The notes: generated by a model from the sequence alone, not told the origin. A stretch of DNA of 64,000 bases from an uncultured Muribaculaceae bacterium (GCA_905233845.1 CAJOFH010000013.1:30531-94530); one strand, 5' to 3'. Shown: positions 27,725 through 37,724, counted from the stretch's first letter. Numbers and translations: made by a program.

Positions 27725-28312
27725 ATGAAAAAGAAAGTCATGAACATCAGACCGCAGGAAGTCACCCAGGGCGGCGAGCGGTCAGTCCAGTACAAGGGCA
27801 GCGACGGCAAGATGCACGGCATCGCGCCAGCTGGCAATGGTGGCAGCACCGCCCAATCGCAAGACGTGCATCTTAAAGATGCCTTCGTCATCTACCGAAA
27901 TAATATGGATCTTTTTGGTCAGGGCGAGCGGACGGTCATCTACAAGATGAACGACTGGGTAAGAACGGAAGTCGATGTCGACACGCTCATGCAAGCACTG
28001 GAGCAGAACGCATCGCAACCAGTCCTTATTCAATTAGAGTCAATGGAAGAAGGCTTCAATGTGGTGGCAAGAGTAATCAGTCTTGCATTGAGCCAAAACG
28101 AGGAAGATGAATCTTATTCGCCTTCGGTGATTTGTCTCCAATGGTGGGCTTACGAGGGTAATGTCGTGGATATTTTCAATGTTGTCCTCGAAAAAAATGA
28201 GCAAGGCTCCACCATTGAGTTTATCCCACAGGCCTTTGCAATAGGTAACGATGATTCAGGAAATGGTCAAATCGCTAACGGTCCAGAAATTGGAGGCAAT
28301 GGAAAGTTATAA
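27725..28312 (+). CDS. modular phage protein, paralog 2
   Basis: As above. Confidence 0.6.
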   Translation: MKKKVMNIRPQEVTQGGERSVQYKGSDGKMHGIAPAGNGGSTAQSQDVHLKDAFVIYRNNMDLFGQGERTVIYKMNDWVRTEVDVDTLMQALEQNASQPVLIQLESMEEGFNVVARVISLALSQNEEDESYSPSVICLQWWAYEGNVVDIFNVVLEKNEQGSTIEFIPQAFAIGNDDSGNGQIANGPEIGGNGKL

Positions 28313-28916
28313 GAACAGAGTAGTCATCCTCGGCACGGCGCACGGCTGCAACGTGCCGGGAAAATGCTCGCCCGACAAGAAGTTCCGCGAGTATCGATTC
28401 AGCCGTGATGTTATCAAGCAGCTGAAGCCCCAACTCGAAGCGCTCGGCTTGCTCGTCTTTGTCGATATGCCAGGCGACGAGGTGCCACGCCCGGGCAACA
28501 CCGAACTTTCGCTCCGTTGCCGTTACGTCAATGGAATATGCTCAAAGTTCGGCACGCAGAACTGCGTCTATGTGAGTATTCACGTCAATGCCGCAGGTTC
28601 TGACGGGCAGTGGCACACAGCACGAGGCTTCGCAGTCTATGTGGCACGCCAATGCTCAGAGGCGAGCAAGCGGCTCGCAAAATCCTTTTGCGAAACCGCT
28701 ATCGCCATGGGATTGCGCGGTAACCGCTCCATCCCCAAAGAGCATTACTGGCAAGCCAATTTCTACGTTGTAAAGAACACCGCTTGCCCTGCGGTGCTGA
28801 CCGAGAACTTGTTCCAAGACAACCACGACGACGTGGATTTTCTCGCATCACCAGAGGGCAAGGCGAAGATTGTCGAACTCCACCGCACCTGCATCGCTAA
28901 ACATTTTGGACTATGA
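28299..28916 (+). CDS. N-acetylmuramoyl-L-alanine amidase (amidase_3 type)
   Basis: 'VVILGTAHGCNVPG', 'VYVSIHVNAAGSDGQWHTARGF', 'AVLTENLFQDN'. Confidence 0.8.
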   Translation: MESYKNRVVILGTAHGCNVPGKCSPDKKFREYRFSRDVIKQLKPQLEALGLLVFVDMPGDEVPRPGNTELSLRCRYVNGICSKFGTQNCVYVSIHVNAAGSDGQWHTARGFAVYVARQCSEASKRLAKSFCETAIAMGLRGNRSIPKEHYWQANFYVVKNTACPAVLTENLFQDNHDDVDFLASPEGKAKIVELHRTCIAKHFGL

Positions 28917-29464
28917 AAGCACTCTCACTCGCTGCAACCACGGCAATGCTTGCTGTGGTATTGCTCGCGTCGTGCCACTCCAAAAAGGAAGTCACGGCTA
29001 CCACGAAAGAGCAGTACGACATCGAGACGGCTGGCTCAACTCTCACTGCAACCGACGAGCGGTTGCAGTGGTTGAGCCGCTTATCGCTCGACATCGACAG
29101 CTTCGAGGTGGTGATACCCACACGCCATTTTGCTGAAATCGGCAAGATGGCTGGTGACACGGCGATGGATCTGCCTGAACAGTTTGCCCTCTCCGCAAGC
29201 CAACCTCGCCCTGGCTCGGTTGTCCTGCGAGGCAAACACGCACGATTGGGCAAGGCCGACATCGTTCAGCGCAACGCTGCGCGTTGCACTTCACAGGTTG
29301 ACACACTGTCGGCTCACCGCTCAATCGACAAGGCAGACCATTACGCTCGTGACAACGTGGGTATATACAAGCCACCCGATGTGACGTGGTGGCCGTGGCT
29401 CCTGCTCACAGGTCTGCTCGTGGGTTCCATTATCATCATTTGGCTGAAAGAAAGAGGTAAATAG
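28913..29464 (+). CDS. lysis-associated lipoprotein (spanin-like)
   Basis: Lipobox 'LLASC', C-terminal TM, downstream of amidase. Confidence 0.5.
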   Translation: MKALSLAATTAMLAVVLLASCHSKKEVTATTKEQYDIETAGSTLTATDERLQWLSRLSLDIDSFEVVIPTRHFAEIGKMAGDTAMDLPEQFALSASQPRPGSVVLRGKHARLGKADIVQRNAARCTSQVDTLSAHRSIDKADHYARDNVGIYKPPDVTWWPWLLLTGLLVGSIIIIWLKERGK

Positions 29465-29503
29465 TTTTTTCATGATGATTTTTGAGTTTAATATGTTCAT
29501 TCA

Positions 29504-30445
29504 AGTAAAGGCTTTGCCGTGAGGCACGGCCTTTACTGCTTCAAGGTGTAAACACATAGCGACCGACCCCACACACCCGCCCTTGACACAATGCAAGCAT
29601 TGCCAAATTGCCCACCCCAGCCCCCGATGTGGGCGGCGTTCCGGACTGGCTCGGCATGGCGGCGATGAGCTTTACGTTGCGGACACCGGCTAACGGCTCA
29701 CAACATCAATCGGGTATCGAGGCGGCAAGCCGTTTCGACACCCGATTTCGCCACCGCCAAACCCACGCACTCGGCTCTTATCGGTCGCTACCATTGCGCA
29801 CCGCGTCTCATTCCGACATCGAAAGTGCCACGCCTACGGCTTATATGCCTCTCTATTGACGGCGTTACGGAAGCGCATCAAGTCTGCCTCGTTACATCGG
29901 GTATCGGTGCGCCAAGTCGCACTGACACCCGATGATTTTCCACTATGTCAGACACAATGCTCGACAGGTCGTTCCGTAACGCCTATGGTTCGGCAAGGGC
30001 ACACTCAATGCTCCAATCGTCTTGTGCTCCATTACCGCTCCCTGCAAGCCCAGTGCTCTCGCTGCGCTCGGGGATTGTCGGTGGGGTGAGCCTATCCGAA
30101 GTCCTTCACTATGCTCGTCGCACGCAATGCTTCTCACCGCCCAATGAACACTCGCCCACATCGCCTAATCACAAAATCAAGGCGCAAGCGAGTTGAGCCA
30201 CGATTTTGATTTAACGATTTTCGGCAATCCGAAAATCTCGAACAGCGGAAGCCAAAGTGTGCCGCCGAAACCAAAACTGCGTTTCGGTTCATCGGCTCAC
30301 ATTGGCGCTCTGACCGCACATTCAGCTCGGTCGAAAAGGCAATTTGCGAAAGCGAGGAAGAGGGTGGTCGGGGGGTCTTTGCAGACAGCAACGGGGCGCA
30401 GCCCCGTACCCCAGAAAAGGCTGTTACACAGCCTTTTAATTTTTT
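29504..30445 (+). ncRNA. candidate large structured non-coding RNA (~940 nt)
   Basis: No convincing ORF; many strong hairpins and long-range helices; ends in terminator 30415-30445. Confidence 0.7.
30415..30445 (+). terminator. rho-independent terminator
   Basis: AAAAGGCTGT-tac-ACAGCCTTTT-aa-TTTTTT. Confidence 0.85.
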
Positions 30446-30626
30446 CAATCCTTAACAAATCGTGTGTTTCCGTAAATCGAGGCTGAAAATACGCAGAAAT
30501 ATCGACTGATTTTCAGTCATTTACACACTTTGTTGTTTTGCACTTTCTTGCACAATGTTGCACATCGGCAAAGTTCCTGCAAAGGATTGAAAATTTCGCT
30601 CGCCAATAGGCGAGGTCGGCAATGTC

Positions 30627-30669
30627 TTTTATAGGTCGGAACGACAAAATTACTTTTGTGCCTATAAAA
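30627..30669 (+). promoter_or_regulatory. tape-measure promoter within 9-bp inverted repeat
   Basis: TTTT-N20-TACTTTTG; TTTTATAGG / CCTATAAAA arms flank it. Confidence 0.6.
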
Positions 30670-30685
30670 TCCATAATCTACTACA

Positions 30686-33600
30686 ATGAGCAACATAAAC
30701 AGTCAAGCAACGGTCAATCTGACCGTGAACGGTCAGCAACCCCTCCAAGTCCTGCAAATGCTGAAGCAGCGTGCAATGGAGTTGGAGAATGCCATCGCTA
30801 AAGCGGCTATGGCAGGGAACAAAGTGGAGCTGCGCAAACTCCGCAGGGAGTTGAGCGACACCAAGCGGCAAATGCGTGAGATTGAAACCTCAACCCAGCA
30901 GGTCGAGCGAGTAATGCTGCGCCTCGACCGAGCCACGCCCAAAGAGTTGAACAAGACCTTACAGACCTTGAACCGACAACTCGAATACATGGAACGTGGC
31001 TCTGCCGCATGGAACTCCCACGTGGCTAAAATCCAGCGTGTGAAAGCCGAACTCGCAAAGGTCAATGCCGAACTCCGCACGCAGGAGTCGTTCTGGACCC
31101 GCTTCAATCGTAAACTCAACGATTGGCAGACATCGCTCATGGGCATCGCAGCTTTGGTCACCGGCCTTGTCATGGCAGGGCGCAAGGCGGTGAACTCCTA
31201 CGCCGAGATGGAAGAAGAAATCGCCAACACCATCAAGTACACCGGCATGGCTCGTGACGAGGTGGTGGCGATGAATGATTCATTCAAGGCAATGGACACC
31301 CGAACAGGGCGAGACAAGCTCAACGAACTGGCGCAGGAAGCAGGACGCTTGGGCAAGAACACCAGGGAAAGTGTTCAAGGCTATGTCGAGGCAGCCGACA
31401 TCATCAACGTGGCGTTGGTGGACTTGGGCGAGGGAGCGACCCAAGTCATCGCCAAGCTCACCAACATCTTCGGTGTCGAGCAGATACTCGGTACCAAAGA
31501 CGCAATGCTCGCTGTCGGCTCGACGGTGAATGTCCTCTCGCAGAACTGTACCGCGGCGAAACCCTACCTTGTGCAGTTCGCCCAACGCATGGCTGGTGTG
31601 GGCGCACAGGCGAGAATGACAATCCCCGAAATACTCGCCTTCGCGGCCACCCTTGACGCTAACGGTCAAAAGGTAGAGATGTCGGCTTCGGCGATGTCGC
31701 GCCTTATTATGATGTTGTTTCAAAAGCCGCAGGAGATAGCAAAGACTGTCGGGCTTGACGTGGAGAAGTTCACCGAGACGCTGAACCGCAGCACCAACGA
31801 GGGCGTGCTGATGTTCCTCGGCAAATTGCAGGAGATCGGTGAGGCTGACGCACTTGCCGCACTCTCGCCCTTGTTCAAGGACTTGGGCATGGACGGCATC
31901 CGCATGGCCCAGGTCCTCGCCACGCTCGCCACCCACCTCGACATGGTGAAGTGGGAGCAGAAAGAGGCGAACAAGGCATTTACCGAAGCCACGTCTGCGA
32001 CCCGCGAATACAACATCTTCAACAACACTGCCCAAGCAGGTATCGACAAGGCACGCAAGCACATCCACGAGCTCGCCATTGAGTTAGGAGAGAAACTCCT
32101 GCCTCTATACAAGCATATAATGACGAGCGGAAGCGCCATGCTGCGATTCCTGAATGTGCTGGTGAATTTCTTTGTCCAGTACAAGGGATTGATCGTGACC
32201 TTCACGGCATCATGGATTGCCTACAAGGTAGCGGTCAACGCCAGCAACATCGCTTTCAAGGCTCATTACTACTGGCTCGTCATCACCGAGGGAGCGCAGA
32301 AGTTGCTCGGAACGGCAACGCTGGCTCTCAAAATCGCCTTCTACGCTCTCACGGGGCAGGTCGAGAAGGCAAAGGCAGCTTACACCGCTTTCCACCTTCT
32401 CACCAAGACCACGCCGTGGGGCATCATCCTCGCGGCTGTCACCGCATTGGGAGTGGGCATTTATAATCTCTGCACACGCACCGACGAGCTGACGAAGAAG
32501 ACCAACGAGGCCGTCAAGGCAGCCAAAGGCTACAATGCCGAAGCCGTGAAAGAGCAGCACGAACTGGACGTGCTTTTCGGCAAGCTCAAAGGTGCCGAGA
32601 AAGGCACGAAAGAGTATGAGGACGCGAAACGCGCCATCATCAACCAGTACGGCAAGTACCTCTCCGGTCTCATCAACGAGAAAGGCGAAATCCTCAATCT
32701 CGAAGCCGCCTACAACCGCTTGACTTTGGCGGTGAGGCGGTCAGCCCAAGAGCGAGGCATCGCCGCGGCACGTGAGCAGATTGACCAGGAATATTACAAG
32801 TCGCTCGCTTCGGGCTTGACAGACCTGCAAGCCTCGCTCGAAAGTGCCGGAGCGACCACAAGGGACGCAGCCGAGATTGTCGCAGCCGTCAGTTCAGCGA
32901 TGGCGGCTGGCAAGCCCATACCGCAGAACTACATCAATAAAATCAACGGCTACTCCAAAGGTATTGAGTGGCGGTTGCTGCCCGACTGGGTGGGCGGCAG
33001 CCAGCACCCCTTCTGGGGCGGCGACAGCCGAAAGCCGGCTCCCATCGTCAACCGTATGTATAATGCATACGAGACCCACCGCAAAGGGCTTGCGGCTCTT
33101 GACGCTATGGAAGACGGCGTTTCCCCATTGAGGCACATAGACAACTATTACCTCAAAGGCACCATCGGGCAGCTGGAGAAGATAGTGAAGAACAATCAGG
33201 CGGGCAACGCCATCGTGTTCATCGAGGGCACGCAGCAGGGCGAGTACAAGGAAGTCTCGGTTGCCGAAGCCAAGCAGCTCCTCACACAGTACCGTGAGGA
33301 ACTTGCCTACCGTGGCGCCAGCAAGACCGATGCCACTGGCTTGAACCTCGACACCACTGGCGGCACCGGCGGTGCGGCTGGCGGCGTGGGCGGCGCATCG
33401 CCCAAGACCACCAAAGGCGGCGGTCGTGGCGGCTCGCAGAAGTCCGAGGACAAGTTCAAGGCGGAGAAAGACTGGCGAGAGTACCAGGAAGCCTTGAACC
33501 GCATCGCCTATGCAACAGGGGAAAAGAACTATGAGGAATACACCAACAGAATGTTGGAAATCGAGGAAGCGTTCTACCGCAAGCAACTGGCTCACGCAGA

Positions 33601-35488
33601 TCTCACGGCTAACGAACGCATCTCGATAGAGGCACAGCTGTATGAAGTCCTGCGCAAGCAGACCGAGACCGCCAACAAGAAGACCATCGAGGATGAGAAT
33701 CGGCTGTATGCGCTCCGAAAGTCGGAGACGCAGCAGCAGTACATCGACGGCTTGTTGTCGACCGAGGCATACAACGAGCAGATGCAGCGCATCGAGCTTG
33801 AACACCTCAAAGCCATCAAGGACATCTACAGTGACCAGGCGTTCGCGCCCATCACCGAGTGGGAGGAAACCAAGCGGCAAGCAGCCGAGATGATGCAGAC
33901 GCAGTTCAACGGCAACGTCGACCTGCTCAACAGACCCGTCATTGACGCTCACGAGCTGACAAAGGCGGGCTGGAAAGGCAATCCGCAAAACGAGGGAGAG
34001 GCCACCGCGACGGTGTACTCATCCCAGTACGGCATCAAGGACTCCACAGGACAAGTCCGTGAAATCCTTGTCACGCCCATCTTACCCGACGGCTCAGTCC
34101 TTACAGAGAAAGAACTGAAAGATTACGTCTACAAGACGCTGCAGGGTGCAGAGGACATTCTCGAAGCCGATGACAAAGGATTGGTCATCGCCGTGGACGT
34201 AAGCGCAGACGGCAAGGCTGGCGAGAATCTGCACACCATGCAGGAAGCCTACAATTCGTCAAAGCCGAATGTAGATGAAAAGGCATGGGCTAACTTCCTC
34301 GCTGCCGAAGAAGCCTATCAGAACAAACTGATTGCCGAGCAGCAGAAGAAGCAGCGTGAGGCAGAGGAAGCCGAGCAGAAGCACCAGGCTGAACTCAAAC
34401 GCATCAAGGACGAGTATTTCGGCAACAACGCAGCCGAAAACAAGGCTCTCTACGACGAAGCCATCTCGAACCTTGATAAAGTGTACCAAGCCGAGGTAGC
34501 GGCAGCTGGCGACAATGCGAAGGAGAAACTTCGCATTGACGAGGCTTATGAGAAAGCCAAGCTCGCCTTGAAGAAGAAGTACAATCAGATGGGCGGCGAG
34601 GAAGACCGCAACGCCATGCAGAAGTGGAACCAGGATCTGCTCGACTGGCTCAATGGCGACGGCGGACAGGCCGTCACCAAGAGCGTCGAAACATTGACAT
34701 CGGGAATGTCAAGTATCTTCTCGCAGCTCTCCTCACTTGTGCAAGCCGAGATGGAGATTGAAACCGCTGCCGTGGAGAAACGCTACGAGCGTGAGGTGTC
34801 TATGGCAGAGGGCAACAAATACAAGACCAAGCAGCTTGAAAAGCAGAAGCAGAAAGAGATTGCAAAGGTCAAGGACGAGGCAAATAGGAAACTGTTCGCC
34901 ATGCAGGTAATCCAAGCCGTGGCGCAGACGGCAACGGCTGCGCTCAACGCCTACTCATCGGCTGCCGCTATTCCTGTGGTGGGCTACATACTCGCGCCTA
35001 TCGCCGCAGCGATGGCTATTGCCGCTGGCGCAATACAGATTGCGACCATCAAGAAGCAACAGCAAGCCAGCACCGCGCAGGGCTATGCCCGGGGCGGTTT
35101 CACCAAGCAGGGCGCAGTCGATGAGGTAGCTGGTGTCGTTCACGCAGGAGAGTGGGTGGCAAGTCAGAAGCTCCTTGCCTCACCGGTGGCTCGCCCACTC
35201 ATCGAGGCCCTGGACTATGCGCAGCGGACAAACACAATCGGCAGTTTGAGACAGTCCGATGTGAGCCGCACGATTACTGCTCCCGCAGTATTGGCGCAGT
35301 CCCAAGCCCCGACAGTCATTGTTCAAGAGAACAAAACTCTGCGTGAAACGCTCGCTCGCTTGAATGAAAGGCTAAATGAGCCTTTCGTCACCGTGAACAC
35401 CGTGACTGGTGATCTCGGTATCAAGCAAGCGCAAGATGATTACCAGCGATTGATGAACAATAAATCCCCGAAGAATAAACGCAAGTAA
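30686..35488 (+). CDS. phage tail tape measure protein
   Basis: 1600 aa, coiled coils, 'MEEEIANTIKYTGMARDEVVAMNDSFKAMDTRTGRDKLNELAQEAGRLG' typical TMP core. Confidence 0.9.
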   Translation: MSNINSQATVNLTVNGQQPLQVLQMLKQRAMELENAIAKAAMAGNKVELRKLRRELSDTKRQMREIETSTQQVERVMLRLDRATPKELNKTLQTLNRQLEYMERGSAAWNSHVAKIQRVKAELAKVNAELRTQESFWTRFNRKLNDWQTSLMGIAALVTGLVMAGRKAVNSYAEMEEEIANTIKYTGMARDEVVAMNDSFKAMDTRTGRDKLNELAQEAGRLGKNTRESVQGYVEAADIINVALVDLGEGATQVIAKLTNIFGVEQILGTKDAMLAVGSTVNVLSQNCTAAKPYLVQFAQRMAGVGAQARMTIPEILAFAATLDANGQKVEMSASAMSRLIMMLFQKPQEIAKTVGLDVEKFTETLNRSTNEGVLMFLGKLQEIGEADALAALSPLFKDLGMDGIRMAQVLATLATHLDMVKWEQKEANKAFTEATSATREYNIFNNTAQAGIDKARKHIHELAIELGEKLLPLYKHIMTSGSAMLRFLNVLVNFFVQYKGLIVTFTASWIAYKVAVNASNIAFKAHYYWLVITEGAQKLLGTATLALKIAFYALTGQVEKAKAAYTAFHLLTKTTPWGIILAAVTALGVGIYNLCTRTDELTKKTNEAVKAAKGYNAEAVKEQHELDVLFGKLKGAEKGTKEYEDAKRAIINQYGKYLSGLINEKGEILNLEAAYNRLTLAVRRSAQERGIAAAREQIDQEYYKSLASGLTDLQASLESAGATTRDAAEIVAAVSSAMAAGKPIPQNYINKINGYSKGIEWRLLPDWVGGSQHPFWGGDSRKPAPIVNRMYNAYETHRKGLAALDAMEDGVSPLRHIDNYYLKGTIGQLEKIVKNNQAGNAIVFIEGTQQGEYKEVSVAEAKQLLTQYREELAYRGASKTDATGLNLDTTGGTGGAAGGVGGASPKTTKGGGRGGSQKSEDKFKAEKDWREYQEALNRIAYATGEKNYEEYTNRMLEIEEAFYRKQLAHADLTANERISIEAQLYEVLRKQTETANKKTIEDENRLYALRKSETQQQYIDGLLSTEAYNEQMQRIELEHLKAIKDIYSDQAFAPITEWEETKRQAAEMMQTQFNGNVDLLNRPVIDAHELTKAGWKGNPQNEGEATATVYSSQYGIKDSTGQVREILVTPILPDGSVLTEKELKDYVYKTLQGAEDILEADDKGLVIAVDVSADGKAGENLHTMQEAYNSSKPNVDEKAWANFLAAEEAYQNKLIAEQQKKQREAEEAEQKHQAELKRIKDEYFGNNAAENKALYDEAISNLDKVYQAEVAAAGDNAKEKLRIDEAYEKAKLALKKKYNQMGGEEDRNAMQKWNQDLLDWLNGDGGQAVTKSVETLTSGMSSIFSQLSSLVQAEMEIETAAVEKRYEREVSMAEGNKYKTKQLEKQKQKEIAKVKDEANRKLFAMQVIQAVAQTATAALNAYSSAAAIPVVGYILAPIAAAMAIAAGAIQIATIKKQQQASTAQGYARGGFTKQGAVDEVAGVVHAGEWVASQKLLASPVARPLIEALDYAQRTNTIGSLRQSDVSRTITAPAVLAQSQAPTVIVQENKTLRETLARLNERLNEPFVTVNTVTGDLGIKQAQDDYQRLMNNKSPKNKRK

Positions 35489-35490
35489 CT

Positions 35491-37518
35491 ATGGCTATAT
35501 CACTACAAATCGACGGCAAGCAAGCTGCCTTGAAAAAAGGCTCGTCAATAGAGTATGTTTCCGAGAATCGTGCGTTTACCGACGCTGACGATTACTCGAT
35601 GGAGATAGAGCTGCCGCTTGCCGACTGTCCGCAGAACATCGCCATCTTCGGACTGCTCACACGCAAGGACATCGACACAGAAGAAATCTTCTTTGACGCT
35701 GTGTTGCAGGACACCAACTTCTACAAGCGTGGTGCCGTCGTTATCACAGGCATCACCAATGAAGCCGTCAAGGTGCAGTTCTTGGAGAAAAGAAGTTACC
35801 AAAACTTCTTTCCTCACTTTGATGAAACATACATCGACGAACTCGACTTGGGAGAATGGCCGAATATCTACCCCAACAATCTTTCGAGCGGTGGAATGAG
35901 CGGCAATCCTCGCCCCGATACTGGCGGCGGTGAGACGACATACGACTCACCTGCGAATCTGTGGGCGAGGTGGCAGGACTACACTGCCTTGCCGTGGGTC
36001 AACAACTATTCGGGCAATCTCCAAAACTGCGCTCGCTGGAACGCGAGCCAAAACAAGTACGAGTGGAAAGTCAATCCCGACAACGACGAGGACACGGACT
36101 TCACCCGTGGCCTCTCGTTCCAGCCCAATCTGCTCTGGCTCACAAAGCAGATCTGCGATGCTTTGGGCTACGGTTATGACTTCTCATCGTGGGAGAACAG
36201 CGATTACAAGTACCTGCTCGTGGTCAACACCTTGCCTTATACCTGGAGCATCCGCAAGTGGGCGGCTGCGCTGCCGCACTGGACGGTCAACGAGTTTTTC
36301 AAGGAACTGGAAAAACTCTTGCTCTGCGAGTTTGACATTGACCACGCAAAGGCTCTCGTCACCTGCTCGGTCACGAGCGAGAACGTGGGCAATGCCGGTG
36401 TGGTGAATATCGACAAGGTGATTGACGCTTACTCGGTGGAAGTTTCCACCGACGAGGACAAGGACGGTTACAAGCCAATGCTGAATCAAGGCTTTGCAGA
36501 GGGCGGTCATAGACTGGATAACATCTATAACGCCCAGTGGTACATCGACAAGAAGACACGAGCCGACGGCACGGTGGCTTGTACCGAATGGCCCACGCTG
36601 CAAGACCTTTTCAACAGCAATCTGCCGCAGGATTCCGTCAGTGACACTGGCGGCGGTCGAAGCGACTACGCTCAATATCCGGGCGGCAAGTGGGGCTTGC
36701 ACCATGTGCAGGATATAGATACTTACTTCGTTCTCGAAGTGATGAAACGTGTGGAGTACAGGACTACTCCTTTCACGATACACTCCGAGCACATGAAGTG
36801 GGGGAATGTGTGTAGGCTGGTACCAGTGAACCGCTTCGGTCCAGTCATTCTCGACAAGGAGAATGAGGACGATGTAGAGGAAATAGGCATCATTCCTGCT
36901 TGGATTGACGAAACCGACGAGACCTACGGCAACGTCGTGTTCCTCGACTGCGGAGAGAGCGGTGACGACGACACGAACTCGGCACATCAGACACACCAGT
37001 ACGTTCCCGATGGTGTGACGTGGCAGGAGCACGTAGATCCCGATGTGCCTATTCAGTTCGGAGCTTTCTCCAGCGTGAGCGACGGAAAGAAAGAGAGCAG
37101 CGGTGCCGTGTTCGACAAGCTCTTTGTCGCATTTTGGTGGGGCGACTACCTGCGCAACAAGCCGCAGTTGCCCCATCCGTGGACGGACACCTTTGACATG
37201 ACTTATTCATACGTCGCTCCCACAGTCCTAACGGACAACAGCCAGCTCACAATCATTTGGGGTGTGATATACAGCGGTCGCAACTACTCCCTGCGTATCA
37301 ACAACAACGCCTACGGACAAAGCAGCGAGCGGTCAACCTACATCGAGGTTGACCAGAAGAAGAAGTACTCCTTCTCCTTCCTCGCTGATGAAATCCCCAA
37401 TGTCCGCAGTCTGTTCTACATCGAGGGCAAGAAATACTTGTGCGCCAAGATTACTGCTCAGTTTGACGAGAACGGCATGAGCCATCTCCTTAAAGGCGAC
37501 TTTTACAAGGTAGTGTAG
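35491..37518 (+). CDS. phage tail/baseplate-like protein
   Basis: 675 aa directly downstream of TMP. Confidence 0.6.
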   Translation: MAISLQIDGKQAALKKGSSIEYVSENRAFTDADDYSMEIELPLADCPQNIAIFGLLTRKDIDTEEIFFDAVLQDTNFYKRGAVVITGITNEAVKVQFLEKRSYQNFFPHFDETYIDELDLGEWPNIYPNNLSSGGMSGNPRPDTGGGETTYDSPANLWARWQDYTALPWVNNYSGNLQNCARWNASQNKYEWKVNPDNDEDTDFTRGLSFQPNLLWLTKQICDALGYGYDFSSWENSDYKYLLVVNTLPYTWSIRKWAAALPHWTVNEFFKELEKLLLCEFDIDHAKALVTCSVTSENVGNAGVVNIDKVIDAYSVEVSTDEDKDGYKPMLNQGFAEGGHRLDNIYNAQWYIDKKTRADGTVACTEWPTLQDLFNSNLPQDSVSDTGGGRSDYAQYPGGKWGLHHVQDIDTYFVLEVMKRVEYRTTPFTIHSEHMKWGNVCRLVPVNRFGPVILDKENEDDVEEIGIIPAWIDETDETYGNVVFLDCGESGDDDTNSAHQTHQYVPDGVTWQEHVDPDVPIQFGAFSSVSDGKKESSGAVFDKLFVAFWWGDYLRNKPQLPHPWTDTFDMTYSYVAPTVLTDNSQLTIIWGVIYSGRNYSLRINNNAYGQSSERSTYIEVDQKKKYSFSFLADEIPNVRSLFYIEGKKYLCAKITAQFDENGMSHLLKGDFYKVV

Positions 37519-37556
37519 ACAAAATGGGTACATTATAGGGTACACTCAAAATAGAG

Positions 37557-37597
37557 AAAAAGCATAGAATGGGTAATCCCAAACTATGCTTTTTTTG
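37557..37597. terminator. terminator between tail module and integrase
   Basis: AAAAAGCATAG / CTATGCTTTTT, inner TGGG/CCCA. Confidence 0.75.
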
Positions 37598-37621
37598 ATG
37601 TCTATTTGTGTACCACTAAAT

Positions 37622-37724
37622 GCTACACTTTGAAGTACACTTCGAGTTACACCTTTGGTTGCACTTTTAGTTACACCTTTAGTTACACTCTCGGTTATAC
37701 ATTTGGGTACACTTATGGGTACGT
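37622..37724. repeat. 12-bp periodic degenerate repeat (nine TACAC-like motifs)
   Basis: Motifs start at 37624, 636, 648, 660, 672, 684, 696, 708, 720. Confidence 0.85.

Noticed and set aside
29608-30486. Short ORFs (29608-29859, 29856-30089, 29945-30196, 30193-30486) as genes
   Set aside because: They switch frames, lack RBS and domain-like sequence, and overlap strong RNA helices; better explained as structured non-coding RNA.
37622-37724. CRISPR array
   Set aside because: 12-bp contiguous degenerate units without distinct spacers, and no cas genes.
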